Part shown: positions 10,664 to 25,600 of the stretch, piece by piece
Numbering within the stretch: position 1 is the stretch's first letter
How the letters are laid out: each line of letters opens with the position of its first letter
Assembly (NCBI RefSeq): GCF_032854445.1
Contig: NC_088295.1
Span: 35,310,510-35,374,509, forward strand
Direction of reading: 5' to 3'
Source of the DNA: Liolophura sinensis
Lineage: Eukaryota > Mollusca > Polyplacophora > Chitonida > Chitonidae
DNA: 64,000 nt
The notes under the pieces: model-generated
Told to the model about the DNA's origin: nothing
Databases searched by the model: none
What the model saw: the letters and a program-made list of their open reading frames with translations, nothing else
Made by a program: the position numbers and the translations under genes

Positions 10664-13600
10664 CTGTGGACGTGGTAATTCAAAACAAACATGCGTATTA
10701 AGTTTAGCATTAGCCATTGGGTAACTTAGGAAGTCAGAAGTCCTTTAACACTTCCTCTATCTTTCACTTTAGCCCAATACCGATATTATATTTATTTATT
10801 TGATTGGTGTTTTACGCCGTACTCAATAATATTTCACTTATACGACGGCGGCCAGCATTATGGTGGGTGGAATCCGGGCAGAGCCCGGGGGAAACCCACG
10901 ACCATCCGCAGGTTGATGAGACCTTCCCACGTTCGGCCGGAGAGGAATCCAGCATGAGCTGGACTTGAACGTACAGCGACCGCACCGGTATTATAAGTCT
11001 GACATTATAGTAAAGGCAATCGACGTTTTAAAGACGGAATGACTTAATATGTACTTTGCGTAGTGAAAGGATGTTGACAAATGGATGTTGTTTGAGGTTA
11101 TTTTCAATCAGCGCCTTTCTTTCAAAATAGGGAATTGTATGAATGAAAAAGACCATTTGCAAAGTGACTGTACATGTGAGACTAATGCGTTTTAAGGCTT
11201 ACCTATGATAAACAGCCCTTTTTTGGCCCTGGTAATGGCTACGTTGATCTGATGATCGTCTGTGATGAAACCAAGATGGCGGCGTTTCCATCCCTCTGTA
11301 GGCCTGGGCTCAATCTCATCAGGGGGCAGAGTCCTCACCGTGGACAGAATCACATAATCCCACTCACTCCCTGTGGAAACAGCAGAACACAAGCATGGAG
11401 AGCATACAGAGAACTATACCAGTAACGACAATCTCATCAGGGGGCAGAGTCCTCACCGTGGACAGAATCACATAATCCCACTCACTCCCTGTGGAAATAC
11501 AGCAGAACACAAGCATGGAGAGCATACAGAGAACTATACCAGTAACGACAATCTCATCAGGGGGCAGAGTCCTCACCGTGGACAGAATCACATAATCCCA
11601 CTCACTCCCTGTGGAAACAGCAGAACACAAGCATGGAGAGCATACAGAGAACTATACCAGTAACGACAATCTCATCAGGGGGCAGAGTCCTCACCGTGGA
11701 CAGAATCACATAATCCCACTCACTCCCTGTGGAAATACAGCAGAACACAAGCATGGAGAGCATACAGAGAACTATACCAGTAACGACAATCTCATCAGGG
11801 GGCAGAGTCCTCACCGTGGACAGAATCACATAATCCCACTCACTCCCTGTGGAAATACAGCAGAACACAAGCATGGAGAGCATACGGAGAACTATACCAG
11901 TAACGGCCTCTTATCAATTTAAAAATTTAACATTTAATTTACGATTTTATTCTAAGTGTAAGATATTTGTATACCAATCGTCAGCTAATAAGGACGTTCC
12001 GCGTCAATAATCGCAAGGCCAATTCCCAAAACGGCGTATAACACAAATCACCAAAGAATTAAGAAAGTATATAAAAGAACGAAAACAGGACGGAATCATC
12101 CCTAGAGAAACAGTCAACAGTTTTCAATGATGTCAGAAAGACGCAAAGTATGTTTTAGGCGACTGAGTGAAATCAGCATTCAAATCGTGTATCATGCTAG
12201 AATATGAGTTGTCGATAACAAAATATGTATCTCAGTTGCGCTGTGATTGCAACTTTTCATGTATCCAACTAATTGAACACGATGAAAATTCAACCCATAG
12301 CAACAGGTGAGAATTGTACTTATAGTAAAACTTAGTTTGAAGACGTCTGATGGAATAACCTTGACACACAAGTTTGAAAAACTTTCATTGAAATCGTCAC
12401 ACAATACACAGGATGTAAGGAATGCTACAAGGCGAGGCATGTGCACGCCATATAAAGGTTCTTTCGGTACATTGCTATTCAAGTAATGATAGTTATTATT
12501 GAAAGTATCTCTGTTGTCGTTAAGTCTGTGAGACAGGAAACAGTGTTCATCTTTGTACAAATACAGGTCCATATAAGATGTACTGTCTGGGGAGCCTGTA
12601 GGCCCCCTTAAATGCAGCTAACAGGTCATCAGTATATTGTTTAGTGAACGAGGAAGATCGGATTTGGTAACGATTACTCTTTCATAATTTCTGCATAGTG
12701 TTGTATTCATCCGAGAACAAGCATAGGCCAAAATGGGGCACAATTTGTACCATCGGAATACCTATACACTGTTAATAAATAGCTTTTCCGAATTTCATAG
12801 CAATGTTATTAACGCAAGCAACTACATGGACAACGAAACATCCCGTGAAAGAAATAGGACTGAAGAAGGTTTTGATGACGTTAATATAGCGGTGACAGAT
12901 TTTATCAAACACCGAAACAATTAGAGATGAAATTCAATCAATTAAGTGTTTGTGAGGAATAGTGGTAAGAGAGTAGAGTAATACCAAGTGGAAAGGACTG
13001 ATGCTTTTAAATAGTTCCTCTACAGTATGAACGTCTGGAGAGCACAAAGGCAAGGCGGCGTTTGCGAGCGCCGAAGCTTGCGGCAGTTCTGGGTAATACC
13101 GTTTAGTTTGTCTTATTGCCGAACGGCTTATGAAGGCGACGCTTGTTTGTTTGCAGTATGAAACATATCTTATTTATCTAGACCCCAGGTTGGAAGACGT
13201 ACTGGCAATTAACCACATTCGAAGATGGCAAATGTAAGGCAGCATTTGCGATACACCGGGGATTGTGTCAGATCTTATAAGTGTCAGTTATATCGTTCGG
13301 TCTATGTAGTTCCCCTGGAGCCTGCTTGTACCTTATTTCTTTACACTTGAAGTCGGGATAATGACAGTGAACGGTTTCCTAAGAGGACAACTGCAAGACG
13401 ACATCTGTGAGTGCCGGGGCTTGTACCAGTTCCTTGTCATACCAATGGAATTTGGGTCGATCAAGACACTCATGTGTTGTACGACGTATATTCAAAAAGC
13501 TCTGAAGACAACCGTGTTGCTTACTTGAAACACGACGTTATGTCTCAGATGAATCATTCGGGACACGAGACAGTGTCATGTGTAACAACATTTCAACACC

Positions 13601-16600
13601 ACACACGTACATGCATTTGGGAGCTAGTGAGTGGTAAATAGCAATTTTACAACGATGGTAATCCCTTAAATGGAAGAATGTAGAGCACTGGACGGCACAA
13701 TATTTCACGCAATATCTCATTCTTTACTGTAGATATAACTGATGGGTAAAATGAAGACATTACAGTTTTTGGGAGCAAAAAAGGTTCAGAAATATTAAAT
13801 GGTATAAGAAAAAAGATGTGTGTAGAATTCTGATTGTTCATGTATGTACCTTGACTGGAGATGACGGTGTCAACCCCAGCATTGTGAAGCCCCTTTTCTC
13901 TCAACTCTCTCTCGATGGCCCTACACTGAGCCCTGTACTGTGACAACACCTTTACACTTGTCTCCTTCACTGAGAACTGTCTAACAAGGGCAGATACGAT
14001 GTGGACCTGTACAAAAATAAACACATGGGTACAAAAATAATCACAAGTGCATGTTAGTACGTAGGTAATCTGGATTTCAACGGTGTGACCATTTGCCACG
14101 TATCACACTATGGCCGCTCCTTAGTTTTCCATGCACGAGGCTTTTATATCGTATGCCTGCATAAACCAGGATACTGCGGGTGAGTATTGGTTCCCGAGAC
14201 CCAGTCACTTTGCATTACTTTCATCTGATTGACATGAACAGCGCAGATCCGGTGGTTGCTTATTAAATGTGGTGACAACACAGCATTTTGAGTATGTCTT
14301 CTTCAGTCAGGGCTATTAATCAAAAGTGCAATTAACATTCCTCTTTTTAGCCTAATTCATCTTAAGCCACCGTGCTAGGAGTCCTGTAAGTTGTTAGTAT
14401 TTAAGCGTTTACATGCTAGTCCTAATTCAATCGGTTACGTGTGAACGTATGTCAACTGTCGTCGATGATCTGGTTTCACGCGCATGCTGTGTAGTCTTTT
14501 AGATATTTTTTTTATTTTGTATCAGAGACAACTAAGGTACGTTCCATGTCGATAATTGTGATACCAATTTCCAAAACAGCTCATAACACCAGTTCCGTAA
14601 GGAAATGACATCTAAGTAAATAGCAATAAAGTTGGTAAAATGTCAGATAGAAACTGACATCATCTGCTTACACCGATTAACAGTTTAGAACCCATGTACA
14701 GGTTCACATGCATCAGTAGATCAGAATACATCTACATAGACTTACCGCTAAATAAGCCTCCTTCTGGTTACTCTTGGACCTCTCATTCCCTTCCTCTGTG
14801 CTCACTGTCAGGGTCTCCTCCACCCCTTTCACATGGCAGAACAAGATAGGACTTTCTCTGCCATTGGGCCAGATGTTCAGTTGTGCTGGATAGGTTTGAG
14901 CAGCAGTGCCACACCTCAGCTTACCCTCGTAGAAGTGATTGGAAGGAAACTGGGCTATGCCCTTGTGCTGAAACAAAAAAGACAGATTAGGGAAATCTTT
15001 CATTTGATTTTATTCGAGATTACCACTAGAAATGTATCATCAAGAACGCAATATCAAGTTGAATAACAATCAAATGACAGAGCCCAACTATTTTCACTTA
15101 CACTGCTAAACATGTGTCCGTTTGAATAGCCATGCCTATTTAATGGATCTTGAAATCAAAATATTAGACTGCTTTGTATACTTCATTAGTCAATGAGAGA
15201 AGATTCGAGTTCAGAGAGGAAACCCACCATACGGTATTGATAGGTCAACATGACGGCTTTCTGGGCGTAACGTTCAAATAGCGAAGTCTCCAAGCCAAGA
15301 TCCCTTGCTTGCTGGGAAGCGACGATTGGCCGTAACTGTTTGTGGTCACCAATGAGGACGACTTGACTGGGATCCCTGTTGACAATTGGGATCATACTGT
15401 CAGGTTCAGTACACATCCCACACTCATCAATGATCACCTGTGTTAAAACATATTCAGCCAGATTAAGGCAGTCAGTTACCGATCTGATGTCATTTTTATC
15501 AGATATAATTAAATAACCTGTAACTGGCCTCAATGCAGTACATGTAGCAGTCACCTGCTAAAAACAGGGAGCTCATATCTGTGTTAAAACCAGGACGAAT
15601 GCTCTGCTACATCAAATGAGCATGTCAATGCTTTCCATTTGGTGCCAAATGTAGGTCTTCCAGCAACAATCCAGCGGAATGTTGTGGATTTCCTCAGGAC
15701 TCACTCGCGTAAGTGAAATATTCTTGAGCATGGCTTAAACAAAAACATAAAAAAAATAGAAACCATGGGTTTGAAAGGGATCTAGTTATTGTACTTGCAA
15801 AACATTAGGTTTTAAACGATGCCATTGTTAGACTTTTAGGACCTACATGCTGTAACATAAAGGATGAAAAGACTCCGGCGAGAGTAAACCTGTAATACGG
15901 AACCTAATTTCGAGTAATCAGAGCAGTGCAGTGGTTTGTCTTCGACATTGTTTGCAACCTGAAGAAAGAAATCCTCACGTTTTCCGAATTTAGCGACTCG
16001 GTCACGTTACAACCAACAGACATGTTTTTTTTCATGGCCTGGCCGAATCACTGGAAATGCGGTCATTTTGTGAACAGACGGCCTTGTGAACAGACGACAC
16101 ACTGTTCATAAACAACACACTGTTCACTTTTATTTTTAAAAATAACAATGTGTTAGGCGGGTTTACACATCAAAAATAGAAGAAAACCTTACGGGGATGC
16201 TAAACACACCGCGATAGTACACTCTGAAAACTACTTAGGTAAATCGGTGACAATTTTCAGCACTTCTGAAATGCCCTCATACGAAGCCTGCTTGTTTTCC
16301 AGATACCCCAAAATAAATTAACAAGAGTGACAAGAAATAACCAACCTAAGAAGCCAGTTACTCAAAAATCCCAATGAGCTAGTATGGAGATTGCGCACAG
16401 TTAGCTTAGGCTTACCTGGCTTACACACGAGCCGTATCTCATCCTGGGGCTGGAGCTGACTGAGCAGGTACAGAGGAGGATCTCGGCAGACTTGATCATA
16501 GCAACCTCTGCTCTCGTCACCAGTTGCTGGTATGATTTCACATCCTCATCACTAACATCCTCTGGACGTGTGGCAAAATACTCATCGTACAGTTTGAGCT

Positions 16601-19600
16601 CTTCGGAGTAGTCACTGGTGGCCTTTCGGATGAGGTGGTGTAGAGCTATATCCTTATGCGTTGGGTCGGCAGACGCTGAGGCCGCACTTGACTGCCGCCT
16701 AGTGGGGATGAGATCCCGAGGCAGTGGGAATTCTTCATGCTCTATGTTTTCACTGTACACTCGGACCAGCTTAGGACAAGAGGAACCCAGCTTTTTGAGA
16801 TGACCTGTTGTTGGGAATGTATTTATCTGATTGATCTGTAATATCATATTGTATAATATGCGCAAAGGAAAAAAATATCCCTCTGAAATTCTACAAGGAC
16901 TAATGACATGAGATTACATACTGATCTCGCAGAAATCAGTACTTTTCACACACATATATATATGCCTTGTAAGTATATCTCCTGTCAAGTATATATGTTT
17001 AAGTAAAAATGCATCTTGCGAAAATGTGTTGCAAAGAACACATTCGAACAGGCAAAAGATTAATATAGATATAGTCCCAATGTGTCCTAATATCAGCTTC
17101 CACTATGTATTTTATCCCTGATGTCAGACGTCGGATATGGTCGTGAGGCTTCTAGGAGTCCGGATTTGCCATCGTATTCAAGCATTGTTCAACCACCGGT
17201 TCAACGCCGTTCCATGTCAATAAGTCCCTACTTAGTCCCTATTAGTAAAACTAAATGCATGATCATTTTAGGGGACAGTGTGTCCGTCATTTAATTTGAG
17301 TTCAGAATTCAGATGTTACCGTCGGACCTAGCGGTGGACGGCTGTCGCCGTCGATGGGAACGGAGATCAAAGCAACATGGCAGCGAACAGAAAGTGTTAA
17401 TTGTTAAGCTTTTAAGGAGAGTAATTTTGCTATCTACTTGCATAGAAGCGTAAAACCGCTTCCGGGGATTAATATAGGCGACTGATACGGCCAAGAAGTT
17501 GTAGGTACAGTCTGCGTAAAAACACAACGTTGAAATTACTAAACACGATATTAGTCCTCGTTTTGTTCTAATGACCCTTAGAATTTCAGGTTGTGAATCG
17601 TCTGCAAGCCCTTTAGTACTGTATGCATATCTTAGTTATTGACTGTAAAATACGTGTATGTTTCCCTGGATAATCTAGTCATTGTGAGTTTTCAAGTGCC
17701 GTAAATTTCCTAAACATGTGATTATATTTTAACAGTAACGTAATCATACGTCTGTTAGTATTGTTTCACAGCTTGAACCATCACCACCACCACCATCATC
17801 ACCACTACTACTATCGTTGCTATAGCACCAATCTTTGTCACCATCACGATCAAGTGTTGATTGCAAAGCATCCATTGTAACAGTGGCTTATAATAAAGAG
17901 TGTGTACAAGACTTTCGCCGTTAGTTTGAAATTCGCCTATATAAAAAGTTCAAGATCTTCCGATGACTGTTAGAGGGTGTGGTTACCATACACAGACTTC
18001 CAGATATAGAAATGACTAACGCAAATAGTACAGATGAAAGCTTTGAGGAAGTAGAAAATATATCAGCTTCCAGAAGCCCAGAAGATTCAGTCAGTCATAC
18101 AGGGTGTAAAACGAACTTGGTAGAGAATATAAAACTTAAAGCCAAGGCAAAGAAAGCTATGTTGCTGGCCTGTGCTAAAGCACTTAAGGAGCAACAGGAT
18201 TTTAAAATTAGGCAACTTGAATGACAGCAAATTGAAGAAAATTTGAAGTCAAAAGAGGAGCTGGCAGTTGCCGAGGCTGACGAGAAAATCTACTCAGAGC
18301 ACAGCAGTTCAGACGGAGGTAGTGGATTGGGACAGATAAATTCCTGACATGAAACAAGAAAATCAGCTAGTCATAGTGATGAAAGGCAGACACACAGGGA
18401 GAGTTATAGTTACTTTTTCTGGACCGCTCCACTAAATCCACAGGCACGAGGATGGGGAAACCCCACCGAATACCAGGGTAACAGCTACGAGTATCAGCCC
18501 CGGTTATCTCCCTTGACACCTCCAAATCATACCTCTCCAACACAGAACGCTGCTGATTCACCAGCTTACAGAGCTGACCATGGGAATAGGAAACCAAATA
18601 ACACCAGCTCAATAGAAGAGAATATAGTCTTTCTACAGAAACAGCTATTGGATGCTATGCAGTGGCCAAAGATACAGTTCCAAACTTTCAGTGAGGATCC
18701 CCTGAAGTACTGGTCATTTGTGAGATCCTTTGAAGACAGTGTTGATGGAGCATCGGTCCCGGATGCCATTAAGCTTAACGATTGCTGCAAGTCTGCTCTG
18801 GAAAGGCGCTAGATGTGATTCAGTGCTGCACGTTACTGCCTACCGACCAGGGATATCGTAACGCCAGAAAACTGCTGAAGGATAGATTTTGGAATGAATC
18901 TGTGATCGCAAATGCATGGATTGGCAAGGTCACTGAAGTACCAGACATTAAATCGTATGACAAAGAAGCACTGCATTTGTACACAGATCAAGCACGCACT
19001 AGTGTGTTGACTCTGGGAGCAGTGGGTAGAATGCTGAAAAGGATAACCAGCCCAGAATGGTGAAACTGGTAGAAAAGTTGACAGGATATCTCCAAGGCGA
19101 ATTTCGCAAGCTGGTAGTGAATATGCTGAAGTCAGACGGCAAGTATCCTGATAAAACGGCCTTCTCAGAATTCCTGGAAACAGCTGCTCACGAAATTAAC
19201 GACCCTGTATTTGGTATGCCTCCGAAAAAAGATAGTTAAACATTCAGACCAAACCTGACCAGTCATCGTCAACAGCCAATCACGTGAATCACTTATTTGC
19301 CACCTGTGCTCAGGTAACCATCCATTATGTAAGTGCGACAAATTCACGGATTGACACCAGTAAGAAGGGTTGACTTTGTGAGAGAAAGGAAACTCTGCTT
19401 TAATTGCTTTTCGCCAAAGCACAGGTCCACCGACTGCGAAAAGGATCGCCGTTGTTCGGTTTGTGACTGCAAATGGTAGCACCACGGGCTGTTGCAGGCC
19501 TTCAAGCCAAACTCGACCGAGAAAACGGACTGCGCCAAAGTGAATAACTACAGTTGTGAGAGTATCCAGCAAACGATTACCAGGGTTGCTTTACCAATCG

Positions 19601-22600
19601 TTCCGGTGAAGCTGAGGGCTGTAAGGAGACACAAGATTCATCACTGTAAGCGCGTTGTTGGACAGTGGAAGCACAAACAGCTTCTGTTCACAAACCTTAG
19701 TGGATATGCTGGACTTGATAGGTGTTGACATAACATTCAATCTAACCACGCTCAACAGACAGGATTGCAAATTTCGGACTATGCTGATATCCTTAGAAGT
19801 AACCGACATGACTGGAAGGAATTTACTACAGATGCCGCATGTGTTTACAACACCCAGCTTACCCCTTCTCAGAGACAATGTTGCGAAAACAGAAGACCTG
19901 AAAGAATGCCCCCATCTGCAAGACATTGAATTTCAGAACATTGACGGTGGAAACATCAAACTTTTTATAGGACAGGATGTGGCAGCAGCACTAACTCAAA
20001 TCGAGATCAGATGCGGTAAGCATAATGAGCCATAGGCCTCAAGAACTTCACTGGGTTGGACACTTAATGGATCTCTTGTGAACAGGAATCAACCACTCGA
20101 TGATTTCTCATTTCATTCATACAGATGACAGCTTACAATCTCAAGTTGAGAGATTTTGGAGGTTAGGGGCTAATGAATCACAATCTGACCCAGCCTTACA
20201 ACTGTCTGTTGATGACAAGAGAACCCTGGATATTTGGAACAAGACCATCCAGTAGGTTGGCGGACATTACCAAATGGACATTCCCTTCAAGCGAAGGGCC
20301 CTTTGTTTCCGAAATAATTATGTCTTTGCGAGAAGTCTCCTTGAGTCCTTGCGAAGAAAGTTTGAATGACAATCAAGTCTGTTCCGAAGTTATCAAGCAG
20401 AAATGAATGACCTACTGAGTACCGGCTACGCAGAAAGAGTGTGCGAAATGGATTTGCTACTGTACAAGATAGAATCTGGTATCTGCCTCATCACAATGTT
20501 GTTAACATCAACAAACCAGAGAAGGTCTGAATCGTCTTTGATTGTGCGGCGAAATACTGTCGCAAGTCTCTGAACGATAATGTTTTGCAAGGTCCCGATT
20601 TGACGAGCACCCTAATTGGAGTCCTGTTACGTTTCCGGGAAGGGAAAATAGCGATACTAGGGGACAATGAAGCCATGTTTCATTAGGTCAGAGTGACATC
20701 CAAGGATCGAGACGTTTTAAGATTTCTCTGGTGGGAAGACGACGACCTTCAGCAAGAACCGGCAGTATCCCGGTATCCCAAATGACAATCCATTTGTTTC
20801 TGTTGTCTACTAGCTGTGCAAATTTCGCCCTGAAGCTGACAGCAAGTGACAATGCATCCAAATTTGACGCAGATGTTTGCCAGATAGTGAACGAAAATTT
20901 GTATGTGGACGATTGTCTCAAATCCATGGAACCAGTAAAGAAGGCTGTTTGCATTGTAGACCAGACCTGCAAACTTCTGGAGAAAGGGGATTCAAGCTCA
21001 CAAAATGGATTACAAATAGTAACATGGTACTGGAGTCCATACCACAAGACAGGAGAGCCAAAGAATGGTCACAGCACAACGTAAGCTTTGCCCATGCTGA
21101 ACGAGCACTTGGTGTCCAGTGGGATACGGTGAATGACACTTTTGGATTCCAGGCCAAAATAAGGACAGGCCGGACACTCGTCGTGGCTTAATGAGTGTTG
21201 TGGCGTCAGTCTACGATCCGTTTGGATTTGCCAGCCCCAATGTTTTGCAAGCCAAGAAACTGCTACAAGAAGAATGAAACTCAGGAAAGGGTTGGGATGA
21301 ACCACTCGAAGCCACTAATCTTCAGAAATGGCACAAAAGGTTGAAAGAACTACCAGAACTGGCAGAGTTCAAGCTGGACATGTGTGTTGTTCCACCCAAG
21401 TTCGGACAGGTTGTCAATTGTCAGCTACATCACTTTTATGACGCTTTGCAGCAAGGTTATGGCACAGCATCATACCTGAGATTAGTCGACTCCAGTGGCG
21501 AGATTCACTGTACACTCCTGATGGGAAAGGCATAGCTTACCCCTATCAAACAGATGACAATTCCGAGACTTGAATTATCAGCAGCTTTTCTGACAGTCAA
21601 AGTAGACCAACTTATTGGGAGAGAGAAGGGAATGAACACTAGCGAATCACTGTTTTGTACAGATAGCATGATTGTGCTGAACTACATCAGATGTACTTCC
21701 AGAAGATTCCAAGTGTTTGTGGCTAATCGTATAGTTTTAACCCATGAGGGCTCAACACCAGACTAATGGCATCATGTTGATTCAGCCGCAAACCCTGCAG
21801 ACGATACTTCAAAAAGTCCTGAACGTGAAAGACCTGATTACTAGTAAACGGTGGAAGGAAGGACCGAATTTCCTGTCAGAAGACAAACACCGCATCCAAG
21901 TCTACCAATCTATCTGCTTGACAGTAATAAGGAAGTAAAAAGGGTTATCAAAGTGTGCAATACTGTGCAGAGACCGGATATCCTGGAGGATATAGTGTGC
22001 AGACATTCCACATGGCATGCGACTAAGAAAGGTGTCGTATGGTTACTTAGGTTCAAAGCTCTACTCTGCCAGAAAGCAGTGACAAAATCTCTAGTGAAGT
22101 GGAACCAAGGTCCGCTAACAGTTAAATAACTAGCAGACTCAGAAAGGTTTTGAAACTGTTGCAAAGAACAATCTTCCCCGAGGAGGTAGAATCCCTTCAG
22201 AAGAAAGACAAAGTTAAGAGATCAGCTTCATAAGCTCGGTTGGAACCTTTCCTGAACAAGGAGGGATTGATGTGTGTTGGTGGTCGATTGGAAAGAGCGC
22301 CTATTCTAGAAGCAGCCAGACTGTGTTACATATCATCCGTCATTATCACAGCCTTCTCGGAAATTCTGGTAAAGAACTGGCACTATCTGAAATACGCCAA
22401 AGATATTGGATTGTGCTGTCAAGGTTTTGAGGAACTGTATCTTCTGTGAAAGGCGGAGAGACCAGGTTGGACATCAGAAAATGGCGGATTTGCCACCGGA
22501 AAGGGTAACTACAGGAAAAGCGTCATTTGCCTCCACTGGGATAGATGGCTTCGGACCGTTCCTGGTGAAAAAGGGCAGGAGTACTCTGAAGCGGTATGGG

Positions 22601-25600
22601 TGTTTGTTCACCTGCTTTGCTGTCGGAGCTGCCCATATCGAGAAGCTGGACTCGATGAACACGGATTCGTTCATAGAAACTTTCATTCGGTTTCAATGCA
22701 GGCGAGGCCTTCCAGAGAAAGTTCGATCAGACAATAGGACTAACTTCGCAGGTGCGAATAAGGAAATACAGATGGCCATCAAGAATTGGAACCGTAACAA
22801 ACTGAATGAATATTTCCTGCAACAAAACATACACTGGGAGTTTAACCCTCCAGCTGCCTCCCATATGGGTGTGTGGGAGCGTCAGATCAAGACGATTAGA
22901 CGCTTGCTAGAAGCAGTTCTTAAGGATCGACGATTAGACAATGAAGCATTGGCTACAACATTCTGCGAAGGAGAATCAATAGTCAACAGCCGCCCTCTAA
23001 CGGCAATGTCCGACAACCCACGAGATCTCAATCCACTGACGCCAAACCATTTGTTGATCTTAAGGTCAGGGTCCGAATTGCCTTATGGAGTCTTCACGGG
23101 CGCTGATGGCTACAGAAAGCGTTGGAAGACCGTTCAAGTAATAGTTGATGGGTTCGAGAATATCTTCCAACATACCAGCTCCGTCAGAAGGGGTTGAAGT
23201 CCGACAGGAATCTTAAAGAGGGTGATCTCGTCATGGTATTAAGTGAGCAATACCCCCGGAGACAGTGGCCATTGGGGAGAGTCATAAACCTTTTCCCTGG
23301 CGAGGATGGATTAGTGGGATCGGCCGACGTGCAGACCAAATGTGCTCTACTGAGAAGACCGATCCACAAGCTGTGTCTTTTGGAGTCTACAGGAGCAGAC
23401 TGAAATGCAGTGAACTCTGCTCGAACTGCGAGGATTGTGTATAACGAGATGTTTTAAATACGAGTTCTAATATTTAATTTTTTTGGGGGGGGGGGGGTGA
23501 AGTTTATTGTTATGTTAGATTTTTAAATGCTACGTTATGGTTACTCATCATTTAAAGGGGCCGGTAATTTAGGGGACAGTTTGTCCGTCATTTGAGTTCA
23601 GAATTCAGATGTTACCGTCGGACCTAGCGGTGGACGGCTGTCGCCGTCGATGGGAACGGAGATCAAAGCAACATGGCAGCGAACAGAAAGTGTTAATTGT
23701 TAACCTAGCGGTGGACGGCTGTCGCCGGAGAGTAATTTTGCTATCTACTTGCATAGAAGCGTAAAACCGCTTCCGGGGATTAATATAGGCGACTGATACG
23801 GCCAAGAAGTTGTAGTAGGTAGAGATAGCGTAAAATGTAACAACAACAACCAACGTTAAAATTACTAAACACGATGTTAGCGCGCGTTTTTGTTCTAATG
23901 ACCCTTAGAAGTTCAGGTTGTGAATCGTCTGCAAGCCCTGTAGTACTGTATGCATGTCTTAGTTATTGACTGTAAAATACGTGCATGTTTCCCTGGATAA
24001 TCTAGTCATTCTGAGTTTTCAAGTGCCGTAAATTTCCTAAACATGTGATTATATTTTAACAGTAACGTAATTATACGTCTGTTAGTATTGTTTCACAGCT
24101 TGAACCATCACCACCATCATCACCACTACTACTGTTGTTGCTATAGCCACAATCATTGTCACCATCACGATCAAATGTTGACTGCAAAGCATCCATTGTA
24201 ACAGTGGCTTATAACAAAGAGTGCGTACAAGACTTCCGTCGTTGGTTTGAAATTCGCCTATAATTATTAAACCGTACAAGAAAATACTCCCTTCACATTC
24301 ATATCATACCTCACTATGATATGGAATGTGAATCTGAATTCAAGTTTCTTCAGCGAAAATCTGTCAGAGACAACACATATTACTTACATTTCAAATAAAC
24401 CCTCGCGTAACACTGGGATTATACAATATGCAAAGAATTTAACTAACAAAAAAAAGACTGTTATTACTCTCTTTTTACCTCTTTTTTTCAAGCATATCTT
24501 TCCTATGCTCCATGGCGCGACACCAAAAGGATCACTTCATGAATGCCATGGGTAACATACCACCTATTCTCTAGAATCCAGCGAAACCTGCTTTATATCA
24601 CCATTAGGCAGCAAAGTTGTTTTAGTATTTATATATACATAAGTTTGTGTGTCCATGTTTTCAAACACGTATACATTTAACCCAAAATGGGATATAAGAA
24701 GTTCTCCTGGACTTTAATCCCGCCCTACTGTCATCTATCTGTATGTAATTCTAAATGTCTACCTTCTTCTTTGTTATCTTCTGTATTGTATTTTGTTGAA
24801 TACACACTGACTGTTGATGAATGAACAAACAAACACTGGACTCTCCTGTACAAAATCTTCACGAATTGGAAGCAGCTTCACATCAGGATTGGCCATACAT
24901 TCTGTATGAATATTTGACTCACACACCTGGGCTCAATTGTTCGACAATGTATTAGCTAACACTGGTATTAAGTCAAATTTTATATTTAAAATGATAGCCA
25001 AATTCAGCAGCCAATGCAGTTCTCCTAAGTCAAAGTATATCAGCAGCAGCCTTAGTTCATATTTAATACACAGACACATAATTTTGCTGGGGCTAAGTGC
25101 AAAATTAAAGTCCTATGTTATAGTTAAATATGGTATTACGTCTTACACCAGTTTTGAACAACCGGACCCTGATATAGTGCCCGTGGGCCTGATGTAGTAC
25201 CCGTGGGAAACAACTACTCCTCGTCAAGTACATGACAAACCTGTTGAAAGTTAATATATTATGAAAATGAGCCATCCATTTAAGTTTCTAATTATTATCC
25301 ATATTGATATTGATAATAGTTATTCTGCCGGTTACTTCTCAATTTTTCTATATTTGGTACATATAAATTATTTAGCAGCTGAGAGAAAGCTTAAGGTTTG
25401 TAATGGTCTTCACTGACCTTTAAAATAAAGCACTACTCCTCACCTGCGACAACATCCACGGATTTATTTGAAGGGCCGCAGTAGAGAACCTGGGGTTGTT
25501 TGTCTGGGGCAGCGTCGACACATCTGTTACGATGAACAAACAAATAAGCCAGTCTCGCGCCCGTCAGTGTCTTCCCTGTGCCAGGAGGGCCCTGGATTAA

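Larger units (their letters stand above)
11906..13849 (-). other. Gene A intron between exons 15 and 16, unique part
   Basis: Holds one dispersed repeat and the degenerate triplication. The part next to exon 15 (about 13640-13850) resembles the gene B intron at 53540-53683, so intron position and ancestry are shared. Confidence 0.6.
17267..24262 (+). mobile_element. BEL/Pao LTR retroelement, decayed, in an intron of gene A
   Basis: About 7.0 kb flanked by direct long repeats. Between them, in the usual order, are gag-like sequence (about 18.0-19.25 kb) with zinc-knuckle remains, an aspartic protease region (about 19.65 kb), reverse transcriptase with a YVDD box and RNase H (about 20.2-22.1 kb), and integrase (about 22.2-23.2 kb) followed by a DUF5641-like tail, which is typical of BEL/Pao. 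The element is broken, with roughly ten or more breaks. The LTRs differ by a few percent plus a short partial duplication in the 3' copy, so it is not recent. It lies antisense to gene A and is absent from the matching gene B intron. Candidate 5-bp target duplications match at four of five bases. Confidence 0.88.
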
